Counted from the stretch's first letter, positions 43,580 to 54,608 are shown. The stretch is DNA of 64,000 bases from Hydrangea macrophylla (GCA_033977485.1 CM066989.1:35280595-35344594), one strand, 5' to 3'. Translations and numbers: made by a program. The notes: generated by a model not told the origin, from the letters alone.

Positions 43580-46500
43580 TGTGGACACGCGGGATTCCAC
43601 CTCTTTAGTTTGTTTGAAATTGTTTTGAAAAAGGAAAGGAAAAGGTAGGTCTATTGAAAACAGATACAGAGTCGCCACTTGGTATTTAGGGAACCAAGAA
43701 ACCCAATTTGACTCAACTAAATAGATAAAGGGCACCGGCCTTTCATAACCAAAGAACTTGGCTCGGGGTTTTGGTACGAGAGAGGAAGGAGCCTTTGTCA
43801 CGACTAAAACACCCTCAACTCGCCCCGTCTCTTGACGGGCCTCAATTAGCATCCAAACAATCATCTTATACTATGTATGGTTCAACAATTAATAATATGA
43901 TAGTATATTACATCACACAAGAATTTTGAAATGGAAGATCAAAAGATAAGATATCTTAGCCAAATATCATGCAATGCAAAAGTGAAAGATCACACGAATT
44001 AACCTAGAACAAATTGTCTAATCACATATCAAGTAATCAAGTTTTCCTAATCTAGAAAAGGGGAGGACATGAGTTGTTCTCGAAACAAATAAATAAAAGA
44101 AATCAAAATATGCTTAGCAAGCTAATATGATGCATGTTAATCTTTGAGAAAAGAATATTTCTCAATCCCCGGGACGGATGAGAAAGAAAGATTAGGTCAA
44201 GGGGGAGCATGAACGTATGACCTAGTTCAATCCTTATATTATTCTTAGATTGGGAGTCACAAAAACCCCAAATCTTGCATGAATGTAATGTATGATCCTA
44301 AAAATGTGCAAAGGTTGTGGTGGTTTGTGAACATGGACTTTCTAAAGTGACTTAGAAATCTACAACATGAATGAATGTATGGAGGAAATCCTCATGGGAA
44401 ATGTACAAATGTAGCATGGACTACTTCCTAAGATATGAACAAATTTGGAGTGTATGTAAGCATCAAATCAAAGGATGGAAGTAAAAGTATACTTGATGTG
44501 CATAGTGGACAGAACAATGACATGATCTTGTGGAAAATGAAAAGTAGGGTTAGAAATATTTTCAATGCATGATGTTTTAGGGAGATCATCCTTATTGTAT
44601 CTAGAACACAAATCAAAAATCTAATCCTCAATAACTATTACATATTGAGAGAAATCGCATAAACAATAGAGGTCACTCAGAAACAGTGTTCGTATTGTCA
44701 ACTGAAATGTTAAAAAATCTTAGAAAATGAAAATAAAAGATCTAGAGGCCCATATTATACAGAACGTTTCTTAAGACACTGAAGTTTAAGGAAAAAATAA
44801 TTTGGGACCACACCTTTTGGAAAAGGTTTCCGAAAGACAAGTTGAAATTCAACCAAGCTGCTGTGACAGTAAAAACAGAATATCTAGAGATAATGTTTGG
44901 ATCTAAATGGATCACTTCCAAGTATTTCCAAGTCAAACCAAAAATCTTGGGTGTTCTCTAATAAGTTAAGAAGACTTTTCTAAGTGGTCTCATGTTAATA
45001 CCTTGAGTATTGAGTCCTAGGGAAATCTTTGAACTCAGAATGTTCACTGTTTTGAAGATTTTGGGAAGAACTAGGGTTTTATTCTTTGAAATCAAAATGA
45101 GGGGTTTAAGAGGGGTTTTGAAATAGAGGTTTTAAAGGTATATTTTAAGCACTTAAATGGAGATTATGACCACTTGAAAAATCAACATTTGAACCCATAT
45201 CAAGAACCTCCAAGATTGTTGGAGACATTGTTTTCATATTTGAAGACAACTTCAAGAATACATAGGAAAGTATTGAAGTTGAAATCACCATATATCAAAC
45301 ATGTTTTTGAGGTCAAGAGCTACTATCCATAAGGATTCACTCACCACAAACACCATGCCATCATCTAGATGATGATGAACTAGTAAGAAAAAAAAAGAAA
45401 TCAAAAAGAAATGAGGTAAGGAGAGAGGAACATTTATATAGACAAGCAAATAAATAATCAATAGATGATATTCAATGACGTATTGGACTTGTAGCTTGGT
45501 GTTTCACTCATATGTGGTGACATTGGACATGGAACGTGCTTCCTATCTCACAAATGCTCACTAAAATGGTGGTTGGGTGTATTGAATGTGAAGTAAATGG
45601 GAGTAATAAAGTAAAAAACAAAGTTTAGAACTCACTTTTTAGTTGAAAATCAAAAGAAGAAGCTCTCTTTTACTCTCCTAACCTTATCTTCTACAACTTT
45701 TCTCTCTATCACTTCTCTAAACTTTGCATTTACCACCCCTAAATGAGAAGTCAAGGGGGGTTTATATAGGCCAATTTGGGGTGTGTCTCCATTGGTTCCA
45801 AACATCTGTCAACATAGAACTACGTTGTTTTGGTTTCTAATTAATCAAAATGGACCCCCAAAATAAATTGCAAAAATGGACCATTCTACGGCACTGCTCC
45901 TCTGATGTCCGGATAATTCCATTTAGGTCCCCCAGAGGTTCTGGTATTCGCGAAAAGGCCCTATTTCGTCCGAAATTCGTAGAAAATGCGTTTGAACTCC
46001 AAACTGAGGTTATGATATACCGTTGGAAAGGTAATGGAGTCTACTTTACATATAAAAAAAAAAGTTCGGAGATAGGTCATTTTGAAAAGTTTTGCGGTAT
46101 TCGCAATAAAAGCCGATTTGGTCGCCTTTTTCACCTTCGAAAATTCATAATAAATTCTTTTTAAATCCAGGAATTATGTGCGATATGTCGTTTGAAAAAT
46201 GATATGGTGCTCCGATTTTAAAGTCAACTTTTAGGTCAAACCGATCAAACCTGGGATTCCCGGGAAGTTTCGGGAATCTCCGGGAGCTCCCAAGAGCTGA
46301 CGTTTTCGTCCGATTTTCTTTTAAAACACATTTAATTACTTTCCACATGATCTAGAATGATTCTGGAACTTTTTGGAGAATTCGGATGATTTTGGTCAAA
46401 CTTGGTCAAACTAGGTCAAGCCGGTCAACGGGGACTTTCCAGGAACTTTTTGGATTTTTAGGGGTCTCTGAGAGCCGACGATTTATTCTGATTTTGCTTG

Positions 46501-46723
46501 AAAACTTATTTTTAGTACTTTTCTTATGACTTAGTATGTTTTCAGAGCTTTGGGTCCAAGTTTGGGAGTTTTTAGGCTTTCGGGGGCATTTTAGTCATTC
46601 TGAGCATTTTGGGAGATAGAACTAACTTCCAGGAGTCCTTCTTTTTTAGTCTTTTTCGATTATTGTGAACCACCAAGCTATGGGTCTCCTAAATCTGATA
46701 GCCGACAAAATGGGGTGTCTACA
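43580..46723 (-). repeat. Solo LTR, family A (inner), inserted in another family A LTR
   Basis: 3,144 bp from TGTGGACACGCGGG to GGGGTGTCTACA, flanked by perfect GTCAC duplications (43,575-43,579 and 46,724-46,728). The outer LTR resumes base for base after it (GTCACTTTGAAAAG). A TATA box is retained at 45,761. The GC-rich array is reduced to a half unit (ACGGCACTGC at about 45,890). Confidence 0.92.
45761..45768 (-). promoter_or_regulatory. Probable TATA box of inner family A LTR
   Basis: TTTATATAGGCC on the plus strand, conserved with 7,378 and 15,381. Confidence 0.5.
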
Positions 46724-47492
46724 GTCACTTTGAAAAGTTTTGCGGTATTTGCGATAAAAGCTGATTTGATCACATTTTTCACCTTCGAAAATTCATAATA
46801 AATTCGTTTTAAATCTAAAAATTATGTGCGATATACCGTTGGAAAGCTATTGACCTCTAGCATCCATGAAAAATATTTGAAAAATGATACGGCAGTCAGT
46901 TTCAAAGTCAACTTTTAGGTCAAATCGGTCAAACTTGGGATTCCCGGGAAGTTCTGGGAACCTCGGGGAGCTCCCAAGAGCTTACGCTTTTGTCCGATTT
47001 TCTTTTAAAACTCGTTTTAGTACTTTCCACATGATGTAGAATGATCTCGGAACTTTTTGGCGAATTTGGATGATTTCGGTCAAACTTGGTCAAACCTTGG
47101 TCAAACCGGTCAACAGGGACTTTCTGGGAACTTCCGAGACTTCCGGGGGTCTCTGGGAGCCGACGATTTCTTTTGATTTTGCTTGAAAACTTATTTTTAG
47201 TACTTTTTTATGACGTAGCATGTTTTCAGAACTTTCGGTCCAAATCTGGGAGTGTTTGGGCTTTCAGGGGCCTTTCGATCATTTGCACCACTTTCTGAGC
47301 ATTTTTAGAGATAGAACTAACTTTCAAGAGTCTTTTTTTGAGTCTTTTTCGATCATTATGAACCATCAAGCTATGGGTCTCCTAAATCTAATAGCCGACA
47401 AAATGGGGTGTCTACATTCCCTTTTGAAACACTATATATATATGCATGTTATGCTTCACAAAACTTACACACTTCTCTATCTTTCTCACCTT

Positions 47493-47494
<2 letters not shown>

Positions 47495-47565
<71 letters not shown>
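47495..47565. repeat. (CT)n microsatellite in family B 5' LTR
   Basis: About 35 CT dinucleotides; the 3' LTR has the same repeat but shorter (48,772-48,820). Confidence 0.95.
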
Positions 47566-47567
<2 letters not shown>

Positions 47568-48199
47568 CATATTATATATACACACACAATTATAGATATA
47601 TATACACCTCGGATTAGTAGAAGAAAAGAAGAGGAGCTGAGGGTATGATCGGAAAGGTGGGTAAACCGCGTTGTGTACAATATGCTTTCTAAATTCTCCG
47701 GATTATTTCTTTGTTATCTCTACTTGTACTCTTTTGCAGTTATGTTGTGCTTTCATTTGGAATCAATGAGTATGTGTTGATTGCTAAGTGTTATGGGACT
47801 AAAGGGTCATGAGCAAGGAGCACATACCAACAGTCCAACAGGCATCAAGGACCGACATACTGGAGACAGGTGAGGTGAGGTACGGTGACTCTTTGCTATG
47901 TGACCAAGAGTAACCTGGTTAGTTTGTGTGATTGGTCTATTTATTTGATTTCGTTGTATCTTTTGAGCCTTTGATATTCCTGTCATATTATATACTTCCC
48001 GATGTGGTTTTTAGATGCAGGTAGTGCCAATAACGGAAGCTTAGAAGGGAGATAAGGCTAAGAATGATATAGGAGATCCATGGAGAATATGGACCTGTTG
48101 GGAGTTTTAAAGAAATTTTGTACTTTTATTTGAAAGAATTAAAGTGTAATTGAATTTAATTCAATAGAAATACACTTTATTTTTGCGGGGCATCACAAA

Positions 48200-48210
48200 T
48201 GGTATCAGAG
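48200..48210 (+). other. Primer-binding site of family B element
   Basis: TGGTATCAGAG, two bases after the LTR end, complementary to initiator Met-tRNA. Confidence 0.75.
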
Positions 48211-48419
48211 GCTGTCCGCAACCAGAAGTGTAGGGCTCTATCGAGGTTTGATAGTTTGCATTGCCTGGGAGGAGTTAGAGAAGGTAGAAAAATATTTGTT
48301 TTACAAAACAAAATATGTTATGTTTGTTTTGAATATTGTTTTAAGAAATTTATGAAGTTATTTGCCAAATATGTTTATCTCTAAAATTCGGGACGAAATT
48401 TCTGTTAAGAAGGGTAGAT

Positions 48420-48769
48420 TGTAGTAACCTGTATTTTCATGTTTAAATTGACGATTTACACTTGTGTGAGATTTTAGTTAAAATTGGCCGCAAGGGGTAT
48501 TTTGGTCATTTTTTTAATTTTGTTAGTCATGAACTGAAAATATAATTTCTGGGAAAAGCTGCGTGAGGTTAAATGATTTGGTATTCGTGTTGCAAGTTAA
48601 GAGTTTTCGATCTCTGTTTAGAAGACATCTCGATTTTAGTCATTTTGAGAAAACATCTTAAAGAGTATTATACAGCATTTTCCCTTTTGAAACACTATAT
48701 ATATGTATGTTATGCTTCACAAAACTTACACATTTCTCTATCTTCATCACCTTAACTCTTTCTCTTGGC

Positions 48770-48824
<55 letters not shown>

Positions 48825-49487
48825 ACACATATTATATATACACACACAATAATAGATATATATATATATACACCTCGGGTTAGTGGAAGAAAAGAATAGG
48901 AGCTGAGGGTATGATCAGAAAGGTGGGTAAACCGGCTTGTGTAAAATATGCTTTCTAAATTTTCTGGAGTATTTTTTCTGTTATCTCTACTTGTACTCTT
49001 TTTGCAGTTATGTTGTGCTTTCATTTGGAATCAATGAGTATGTGTTTATTGCTTAGTGCTATGGGACTGAAAGGTCCTGAGCAAGGAGCATATACCAACA
49101 GTCCAACAGACCTCAAGGACCAACGTACTGGAGACGGGTGAGGTAAGGTGAGGTGGCTCTTTGCTATGTGACCAAGAGGAACCTGATATGATGCTCTTTG
49201 TGTGAGCGGTTAGTTTGTGTAATTGGTCTATTTATTTGATTTCGTTGTACCTTTTGAGCCTTTGATATTCCTGTCATACTGTATACTTCCCGGTGTGGTT
49301 TTTAGATGCAGGTAGTGTCGGTAACCAAAGCTTTGAAGGGAGATAAGGCTAAGGATGATATAGGAGATCCGTGGAGAATATGGACATGTTGGGAGTATTA
49401 AAAAAAATTTGTACTTTTATTTTAAAGAATCAAAGTATAATGGAATTTAATTCAATGAAATACGCTTTATTTTTGCAAGGCGTCACA
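48420..49487 (+). repeat. 3' LTR of family B element
   Basis: 1,068 bp matching 40,824-41,087 plus 47,417-48,197. Contains a CT microsatellite at 48,772-48,820. It shows the uninterrupted form of the site where the family A LTR landed. Confidence 0.8.
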
Positions 49488-49730
49488 CAACTAGAGGAGA
49501 GGAGGAAGAACGGAAGAAGAGAGAAAGAAAGAAAGAAGAACCCACCATTAAAGCTTGAAGTTTCTAGCTTCCTCAACACACCACACCATCTACACACATT
49601 AGTGAGTTCTCATACATAAATAGATGTTTTTATGAGTTTTTGTACAAAGACTTCTAACGTATGGTTGGAGTTTTGAAGATTTCCAGCACGTTCTTGTGGA
49701 GAAGACGATGTCCCAATCTGTTGGTTCTTT

Positions 49731-49880
49731 TTCCAATCGGATTGACGCATGTGCCAATCAATTAGTACTTTTACCAATCGATTGCCACCTTTTGTTCACC
49801 AATCGATTGCATGTTTCCCCAATCGATTGCTACTTAGTTTTTCCCAATCGATTGCTGATGTATTCCGATCGATTGCACTT
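49731..49880 (+). repeat. Second CAATCGATTG array in family C LTR
   Basis: Seven units within 150 bp: CCAATCGGATTG, CCAATCAATTAG, CCAATCGATTGCC, CCAATCGATTGC (three more times) and CGATCGATTGC, spaced 17-25 bp. Confidence 0.7.
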
Positions 49881-50267
49881 TAACATAATGCTATTATTCT
49901 ATGTTAAGTTATACTACAATTGTCACAGGTCTATCATAACTTTCTTTTATCGTTCCATTATGCTGGATTGAGGTTACGTACCAAACTAACCATTACTATG
50001 ATATCAGAAAGTGGATCAAAATCTTTGGGAGGTGAGTTTCGTCCAAGCAAAATATGGTTGGACATGCAAGGGAGGAATGTGTCAGTGACATGGACGCCCT
50101 AGGCCATGACATTGTAAGTCATGTCTCATATAGTAAGTCGAATGCATAGGAATGCGAACGTCGAGAGTACGATATTCATAGTACGATTACTGTATAATAC
50201 CTCTTATTATGATACTCTGTTAGTTTCTTACTCACTCTGCTTTCACAAGCTAAAGGCGTTTACATCG

Positions 50268-50287
50268 TTGGATATACCCACATCCAA
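50268..50287 (+). other. Conserved stem-loop in family C LTR (copy 3)
   Basis: TTGGAT-ataccca-ATCCAA; same place as hairpins at 8,517 and 10,367 but with different paired bases. Confidence 0.4.
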
Positions 50288-50737
50288 CTTTCCAGACCTC
50301 CGATTATACAGGTGAGTGTCTGTTGATGAGGGATACTATACGGAGGAGGGCTATGCCTGGGATGGCCAGACTGAGGATGGGACTGGAAGAGGACAGCACC
50401 AAGCTGATGACGACATATATGCCAGTTAAAGACTAGGGCTAGATTAATTGTCATTACCCATGTTTAATTATGTTTTCAAACAATATTACCCTTGTAGTTG
50501 GCGAGAGTGCCGTAGGTTGTTGAATGTTGTTTCATACTACGGGTTTTTGTAATAGGATCTCTTATATGATTAAGTTTAAGTTCTTTTAATCCAGTTTAGC
50601 ATTTCAGTTACTGCCTTTATATCTCTGATGTTAGATCTGTGTTGTGGACAATCGTGTGATATTCATCGATCATGATCTACGGACCTAAAAAAGTATTTTA
50701 TTTTCTCTATTTTTGTTGCCCGGAGTGTGACAAAACC

Positions 50738-51281
50738 AACAATTTTTTATTTTTATTTGAAAAAAAGGCCATGATTAATTCCGTGAAACAGAGTGAAGTA
50801 GTTTGAAACTTAATGGGAACTGAATTAGTATTAAACTATAAGAAAAAATAAAGAGAATACAAAAGGAAACATATAATAATATTGGGTTCTTAACATAATT
50901 TTGTATCAAAAAACATTTTTACATTTCATATCCAGTTAAGTGGGTTTATGGAACCAGATGGATAGTTCAATATATATCTTGTAACAAATTGGAATACAAA
51001 AAGTCCTTGGGTACCAAATACCAATGCATGCTTTACACTACGGTTGAAATGAATACAATTGTTAACTAATGACTAATAATATGGTTCATTTGAATTAAAT
51101 TAAAATAGAAATATGAAGAGGGTAAGTGCAACAAAAGATGAAGGTTAAGATTGTCATTTTTAAAAGTGCAAAACAATTATGCATGTTGGTGCTTTTATAG
51201 ATAGTATAGAAATGGATATAGATATAGATATAAATAGATAGATATAGATATAGAGAGAGATACATGATATATATACATATA
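50738..51281. other. AT-rich interval, nothing recognised
   Basis: No gene or transposon structure seen. An ATAGAT-type microsatellite tract occupies about 51,205-51,260. Confidence 0.5.
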
Positions 51282-51438
51282 GAGTAGTGCTACACATATT
51301 TTTTGACACCCACCTTTAAATGCATGTACCATATGCTGTGTAAGTGGTGCACAGAAAAGTGTAAAAAAATTCAAACAGCACAAGATACATATGTTTAAAG
51401 CACAGTATGTCAAAAAGTGTGTGTGCCAAACATTTCCC
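51282..51438. mobile_element. MULE-type MITE candidate (GAGTAGTGCTA)
   Basis: Left end GAGTAGTGCTACACATATTT pairs with the reversed right end GGGAAATGTTTGGCACACAC through TTTTTGACA. Possible 9-bp flanks agree at six of nine positions only. Confidence 0.45.
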
Positions 51439-51491
51439 ATACAATAAATACATCCCTTAAATGGTTGCAATTATTTCGTACAATATCCATA

Positions 51492-51664
51492 GAGTAATGC
51501 TAGATACACCTAAACGGGACACCTAAACTATTCACGTGCTGATGTGTACTTCCAAAATTATTCATTAGTTACCAACTAAAGGTTGAATTAATTTCCAATA
51601 CTACCACGACACATCAACAGGTGGATAATTTAGGTGTTCCGTTTAAGTGTACCTAACAGTACTC
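51492..51664. mobile_element. MULE-type MITE with ~55-bp TIRs
   Basis: GAGTAATGCTAGATACACCT and onward to GATGTGT pairs with the right end over ~55 bp at roughly 85%. Flanks ATATCCATA and ATATCGATA are a 9-bp duplication with one mismatch, as in Mutator-like elements. Confidence 0.75.
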
Positions 51665-51789
51665 ATATCGATATTAAATAATGAAAAAAATCACAGTCAA
51701 AATTGCCTATACACTTAACAATAAACTCTTAATTGCTCCACTTTAATTGTGAACTTTCCATACAAGAATGAAACAAAATAAAAACATTT

Positions 51790-51946
51790 GAGTAATGCTA
51801 CAGACCAACACATTACACAACACAAAGCACAATAGGGTTTTAAATACCTTGTACAGTTGTACCCTGTCCTGTGTAAGTGGGCATAAAAAGTATAAAAAAA
51901 TTTAAAATATAAGGTTGTGCAATTTATTGTGTCTTTAGCATTAGTC
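51790..51946. mobile_element. MULE-type MITE (GAGTAATGCTACAG)
   Basis: GAGTAATGCTACAGACCAAC pairs with reversed GACTAATGCTAAAGACACAA over ~32 bp. Flanks AAAACATTT and AAAACGATT match 7/9. Its surroundings (CTCCACTTTAATTGTG...AAATAAAAAC) recur at 51,733 and 52,028, so the flanking DNA is itself duplicated. Confidence 0.6.
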
Positions 51947-52148
51947 AAAACGATTTGACTTATTAACATGAAAATAGGCGCTTCCATGTAAACACTGATT
52001 GTACAGTCAGCAATAAGCCCTGAATCGCTCCACTTTAATTGTGCATTTTCCAAAACAAGAAAGAAATAAAATAAAAACGAATTTGACTCATTAATTAGAA
52101 AAATCTGCACTATCATTTAACATTAAACGGTCTCTTAAATTGTTCAAA

Positions 52149-52340
52149 GGGATTTGCTAACCTACAGCACAAGAGACTTTTAGCGACGAAAAACAAGTTT
52201 TTAGTGACGAAATTTTTTGTCGCTAAATGCTGGAACCTTTAGCGACAAAATTTTCGTCACTAAAAACCTGTTTTTTGTTGCTAAAGAGGTTATTGTATGC
52301 TGCTAACCTACAACCATCATGTTGTAAGTTAGCAGCCCCC
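52149..52340. mobile_element. MULE-type foldback MITE with TTTAGCGAC arms
   Basis: Ends GGGATTTGCTAACCTAC and (reversed) GGGGGCTGCTAACTTAC. Inner arms of ~55 bp (TTTAGCGACGAAAAACAAGT onward) pair almost perfectly. Flanks TTGTTCAAA and TCGTTCAAA are a 9-bp duplication with one mismatch. Confidence 0.75.
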
Positions 52341-53879
52341 TCGTTCAAATTACTAATTCTGTTACTTATCATCACATCTCACAAATTTTTTTTATTTCAA
52401 CAAAAAAAATATCTAGTGAATACTTCAAAGTTCACACATATTTGTATCACAACCTTATTGTACATCATCAAGAATGCTCCAATCAAATATTTAGGCATCA
52501 ACATCTTTACCTGCAGACTTCCATCTCCAAAATGAGTCAGGTATAGAATTTTACAATTACTAGTTAATACAATTATCAGTGATATTCACTATGTACTTTG
52601 TGAAAATCACTAACTGATTTGAGAGGATTGATAAAAGCAACAAGCACAAGCATACACAGATTTGCTTCTAAATTTCACTAAATACTAACCATAAATAAGT
52701 GATGGTCCGTCAAATTCACAAACAAAACTGATATTTGCTACCATTATCCATGCTATTCACAAATTCACTTGTCAAATTGGCCAACAATATTCATACGATG
52801 ATGCCAAAATAAACTAATCTTTAGAATTTCTATAAATTGTCCCAAAAAAAAAAAAAAAAAACCACAGATATCTTGAATTGCAAATTACAATGACCATTTC
52901 TCTAATCAAAAAAATTATCAAAAGTCCTAAAATAACCAAATAAAAATAAAAAACTATTATTTTCCTTTTCATTGTTGATTTTTCCAAGGACAAGAACTTC
53001 GATTATCTGCTTAACTTATTCTGTCATAGGCGGTCTTCCTCGCCGGAGTTTCAGACAAACCCAAGGTTAGTTCTTCAAAAATGGTTAAAAAGGAGGTTAG
53101 ATGGTGTTGATCGATTGAACCATTTGAATATTTGAATCACTAAATTTTGGGAGGATTTTCATCAAGAAACGATCATGGGAGAGGTTTCCATTTTGAAAAA
53201 GCTGAAATAGTAATTTCCCTGATGTCTCATGTGCGAGTTAAGTGAGGAGTATTCTAGTACCTAAAAATTTGGGGGACCTAATAGTAAGGATGATTAACTC
53301 GAGGATCTAAAGCCAAAAAAAAAATATATATATATATATATATATCATTGTCGTCACGGGATTAATCACCAAAAAGCCCTAATTACTGGAAATATATTCA
53401 AAATTAATAGCAACATCCTCATCAATATAGCATAACCGAATTCCTTATCATCAAGGCTGCTCAGTCATATAGGTTATCAAGACCCCAAAGGAATGCCATT
53501 TCAGTCAAATCTCATTGTAAACAGCTTCAAATTTAGTAACAGTTTGAGAAAACTCACAACCAGTTCTGTGGTTCATTAGTGAACTTGTTCTACACTTTTA
53601 ACTCTTTGGTAAATGTTTTATTGCACAGGGGGTTCATGCCAGTTTTGAACCACTCTCAGAACAGGTTCTTTATCAAGTGATGCAATTTTCATCCAATCAA
53701 GACAGAAAATGAGAACGACACCTCACTTGATCCTATTTTCTGAATTCACAAACAAGCTTTTAGTCTCTTTTTTCTGGGACGTCGCTACGCAATGTCTCGA
53801 GAAACAAAATAGTAATTGTCCCCTTAAGAACAAGATTTAACCCAGTACAGCTACAACTTGGGGTAGCTTTAATAGACGC
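52341..53879. other. AT-rich interval, nothing recognised
   Basis: No gene identified. An 18-base A run lies at about 52,843-52,860 and a TA repeat at 53,322-53,345. Sequence around 53,800-53,879 could be a 3' UTR of the exon candidate at 53,880 on the minus strand. Confidence 0.4.
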
Positions 53880-53990
53880 TCAACGTGGCTGCAGAGAAAT
53901 CAAGTCAAAGTGGAGGGAGGGTGGATGTTCTGTAGCCGATGTGCCAAAAATCATTGTTGTCGAGTAGTTTGTCACTTTGTCTTTCAACTG
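53880..53990 (-). other. Possible last coding exon of a host gene
   Basis: On the minus strand a pyrimidine-rich tract and acceptor (TCTCTCTTTTGCAG|G) precede a 36-codon frame that reads QLKDKVTNYSTTMIFG and ends HFDLISLQPR followed by TGA. The region is less AT-rich than its surroundings and belongs to no repeat seen here. I do not recognise the protein. No convincing upstream exon was found within the window, although the 30-bp segment at about 56,269-56,298 is flanked by AG and GT on the minus strand. It may be a chance frame. Confidence 0.25.
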
Positions 53991-54368
53991 CCTGCAAAAG
54001 AGAGAGCAGATTAGAGAGAATGATAGAAATTTAATAACTAAATAAATAAAAATGTGCTGCTTAGTATTCCAGCAATCATATGTCGCCTGGTAACTATTGA
54101 GAACTTCAAGTTGAAAACTCCAGTTTTATGAGGTTCAATCCTAAATTGCTAATTGAAATGCTGATTGTCCATCATCCGTGTAAAATCCAACTATGACCCG
54201 TTTTCGACTCACCCCCCTAAACTATTTTACCTGACGGGTTCACTCCCTTAAGTATTTGTACTCGACACATTGCCCCCTCCCATTAGGCTTCCGTCTAAAA
54301 TACTAACAGATTAAAAAAAAATTGTCCATTGTGACGATAATACCCCTCCATTTGCTTATGAAATGACC

Positions 54369-54372
<4 letters not shown>

Positions 54373-54418
<46 letters not shown>

Positions 54419-54431
54419 TTATGAAATGACC

Positions 54432-54477
<46 letters not shown>
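54373..54477. repeat. Two (CT)n microsatellites in a tandem 62-bp unit
   Basis: CT runs at 54,373-54,416 and 54,435-54,477, each preceded by GCTTATGAAATGACCTACC; a third CT run is at 54,612-54,656. Confidence 0.9.
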
Positions 54478-54480
<3 letters not shown>

Positions 54481-54608
54481 GAACTGGTTCAAGCATACAT
54501 TCATCTCCTGGAAATCAGTATCTTCAGTGGCACACAAGCTCCAATGAGGACATCTTATACTGAAGAAAATCCAGGAAGGAGGTTTTTTGGGTGCCAACAA
54601 TACACAAC

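Larger units (their letters stand above)
41088..47416 (-). repeat. Solo LTR, family A (outer), itself interrupted
   Basis: Left tip TGTGGACATG, right tip GGGTGTCTACA. Flanks TTCCT (41,083-41,087) and TTCCC (47,417-47,421) are a duplication with one change; the undisturbed family B LTR at 48,681 shows TTCCC at the empty site. Excluding the inner LTR it is about 3.18 kb. A ~90-bp deletion near 43,240 removes the TATA region present in the other copies. The GC-rich array (43,361-43,400) has two units. Confidence 0.85.
40824..49487 (+). mobile_element. Short chromovirus-like element (family B) with LTRs almost back to back
   Basis: Two direct LTRs start TGTAGTAACCTGTATTTTCA (40,824 and 48,420) and end GC(A/G)TCACA (48,197 and 49,487). 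The 5' LTR is split by family A insertions at 41,088-47,416. Between the LTRs lie only 222 bp: a TGGTATCAGAG primer-binding site at 48,200 and, before the 3' LTR, a GGGACGAAATTTC...AGAAGGGTAG segment like the polypurine region of Tekay/Del-type Gypsy elements. There is no coding sequence, so it is non-autonomous. I could not find a clean target duplication. Confidence 0.75.
40439..50732 (+). repeat. Solo LTR, family C, split by a nested element
   Basis: Begins TGTAATACCCGTATTTTCG at 40,439 and ends GCCCGGAGTGTGACA at 50,732. Perfect AAACC duplications flank it (40,434-40,438 and 50,733-50,737). Without the nested element (40,824-49,487) it measures about 1.63 kb. It has no coding region of its own. 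Its end segment matches 8,460-8,941 (GGAGGAGGGCTATGCC and neighbours). The TG-AATACCC start and GTGACA end are typical of chromovirus LTRs (inference). Confidence 0.85.

Noticed and set aside
47220..47680. Open frames of 142 (+) and 64 (-) codons across the CT repeat
   Set aside because: They consist mainly of (SL)n or (RE)n from the microsatellite within a family B LTR.
40819..49492. TCACA next to both ends of the family B element as a target duplication
   Set aside because: On the right side TCACA is also present at the end of the internal LTR copy, so it belongs to the LTR and not to the target.
54295..54600. Minus-strand 101-codon frame rich in Arg-Glu
   Set aside because: Antisense of the GRF remnant plus CT repeats; not a gene.
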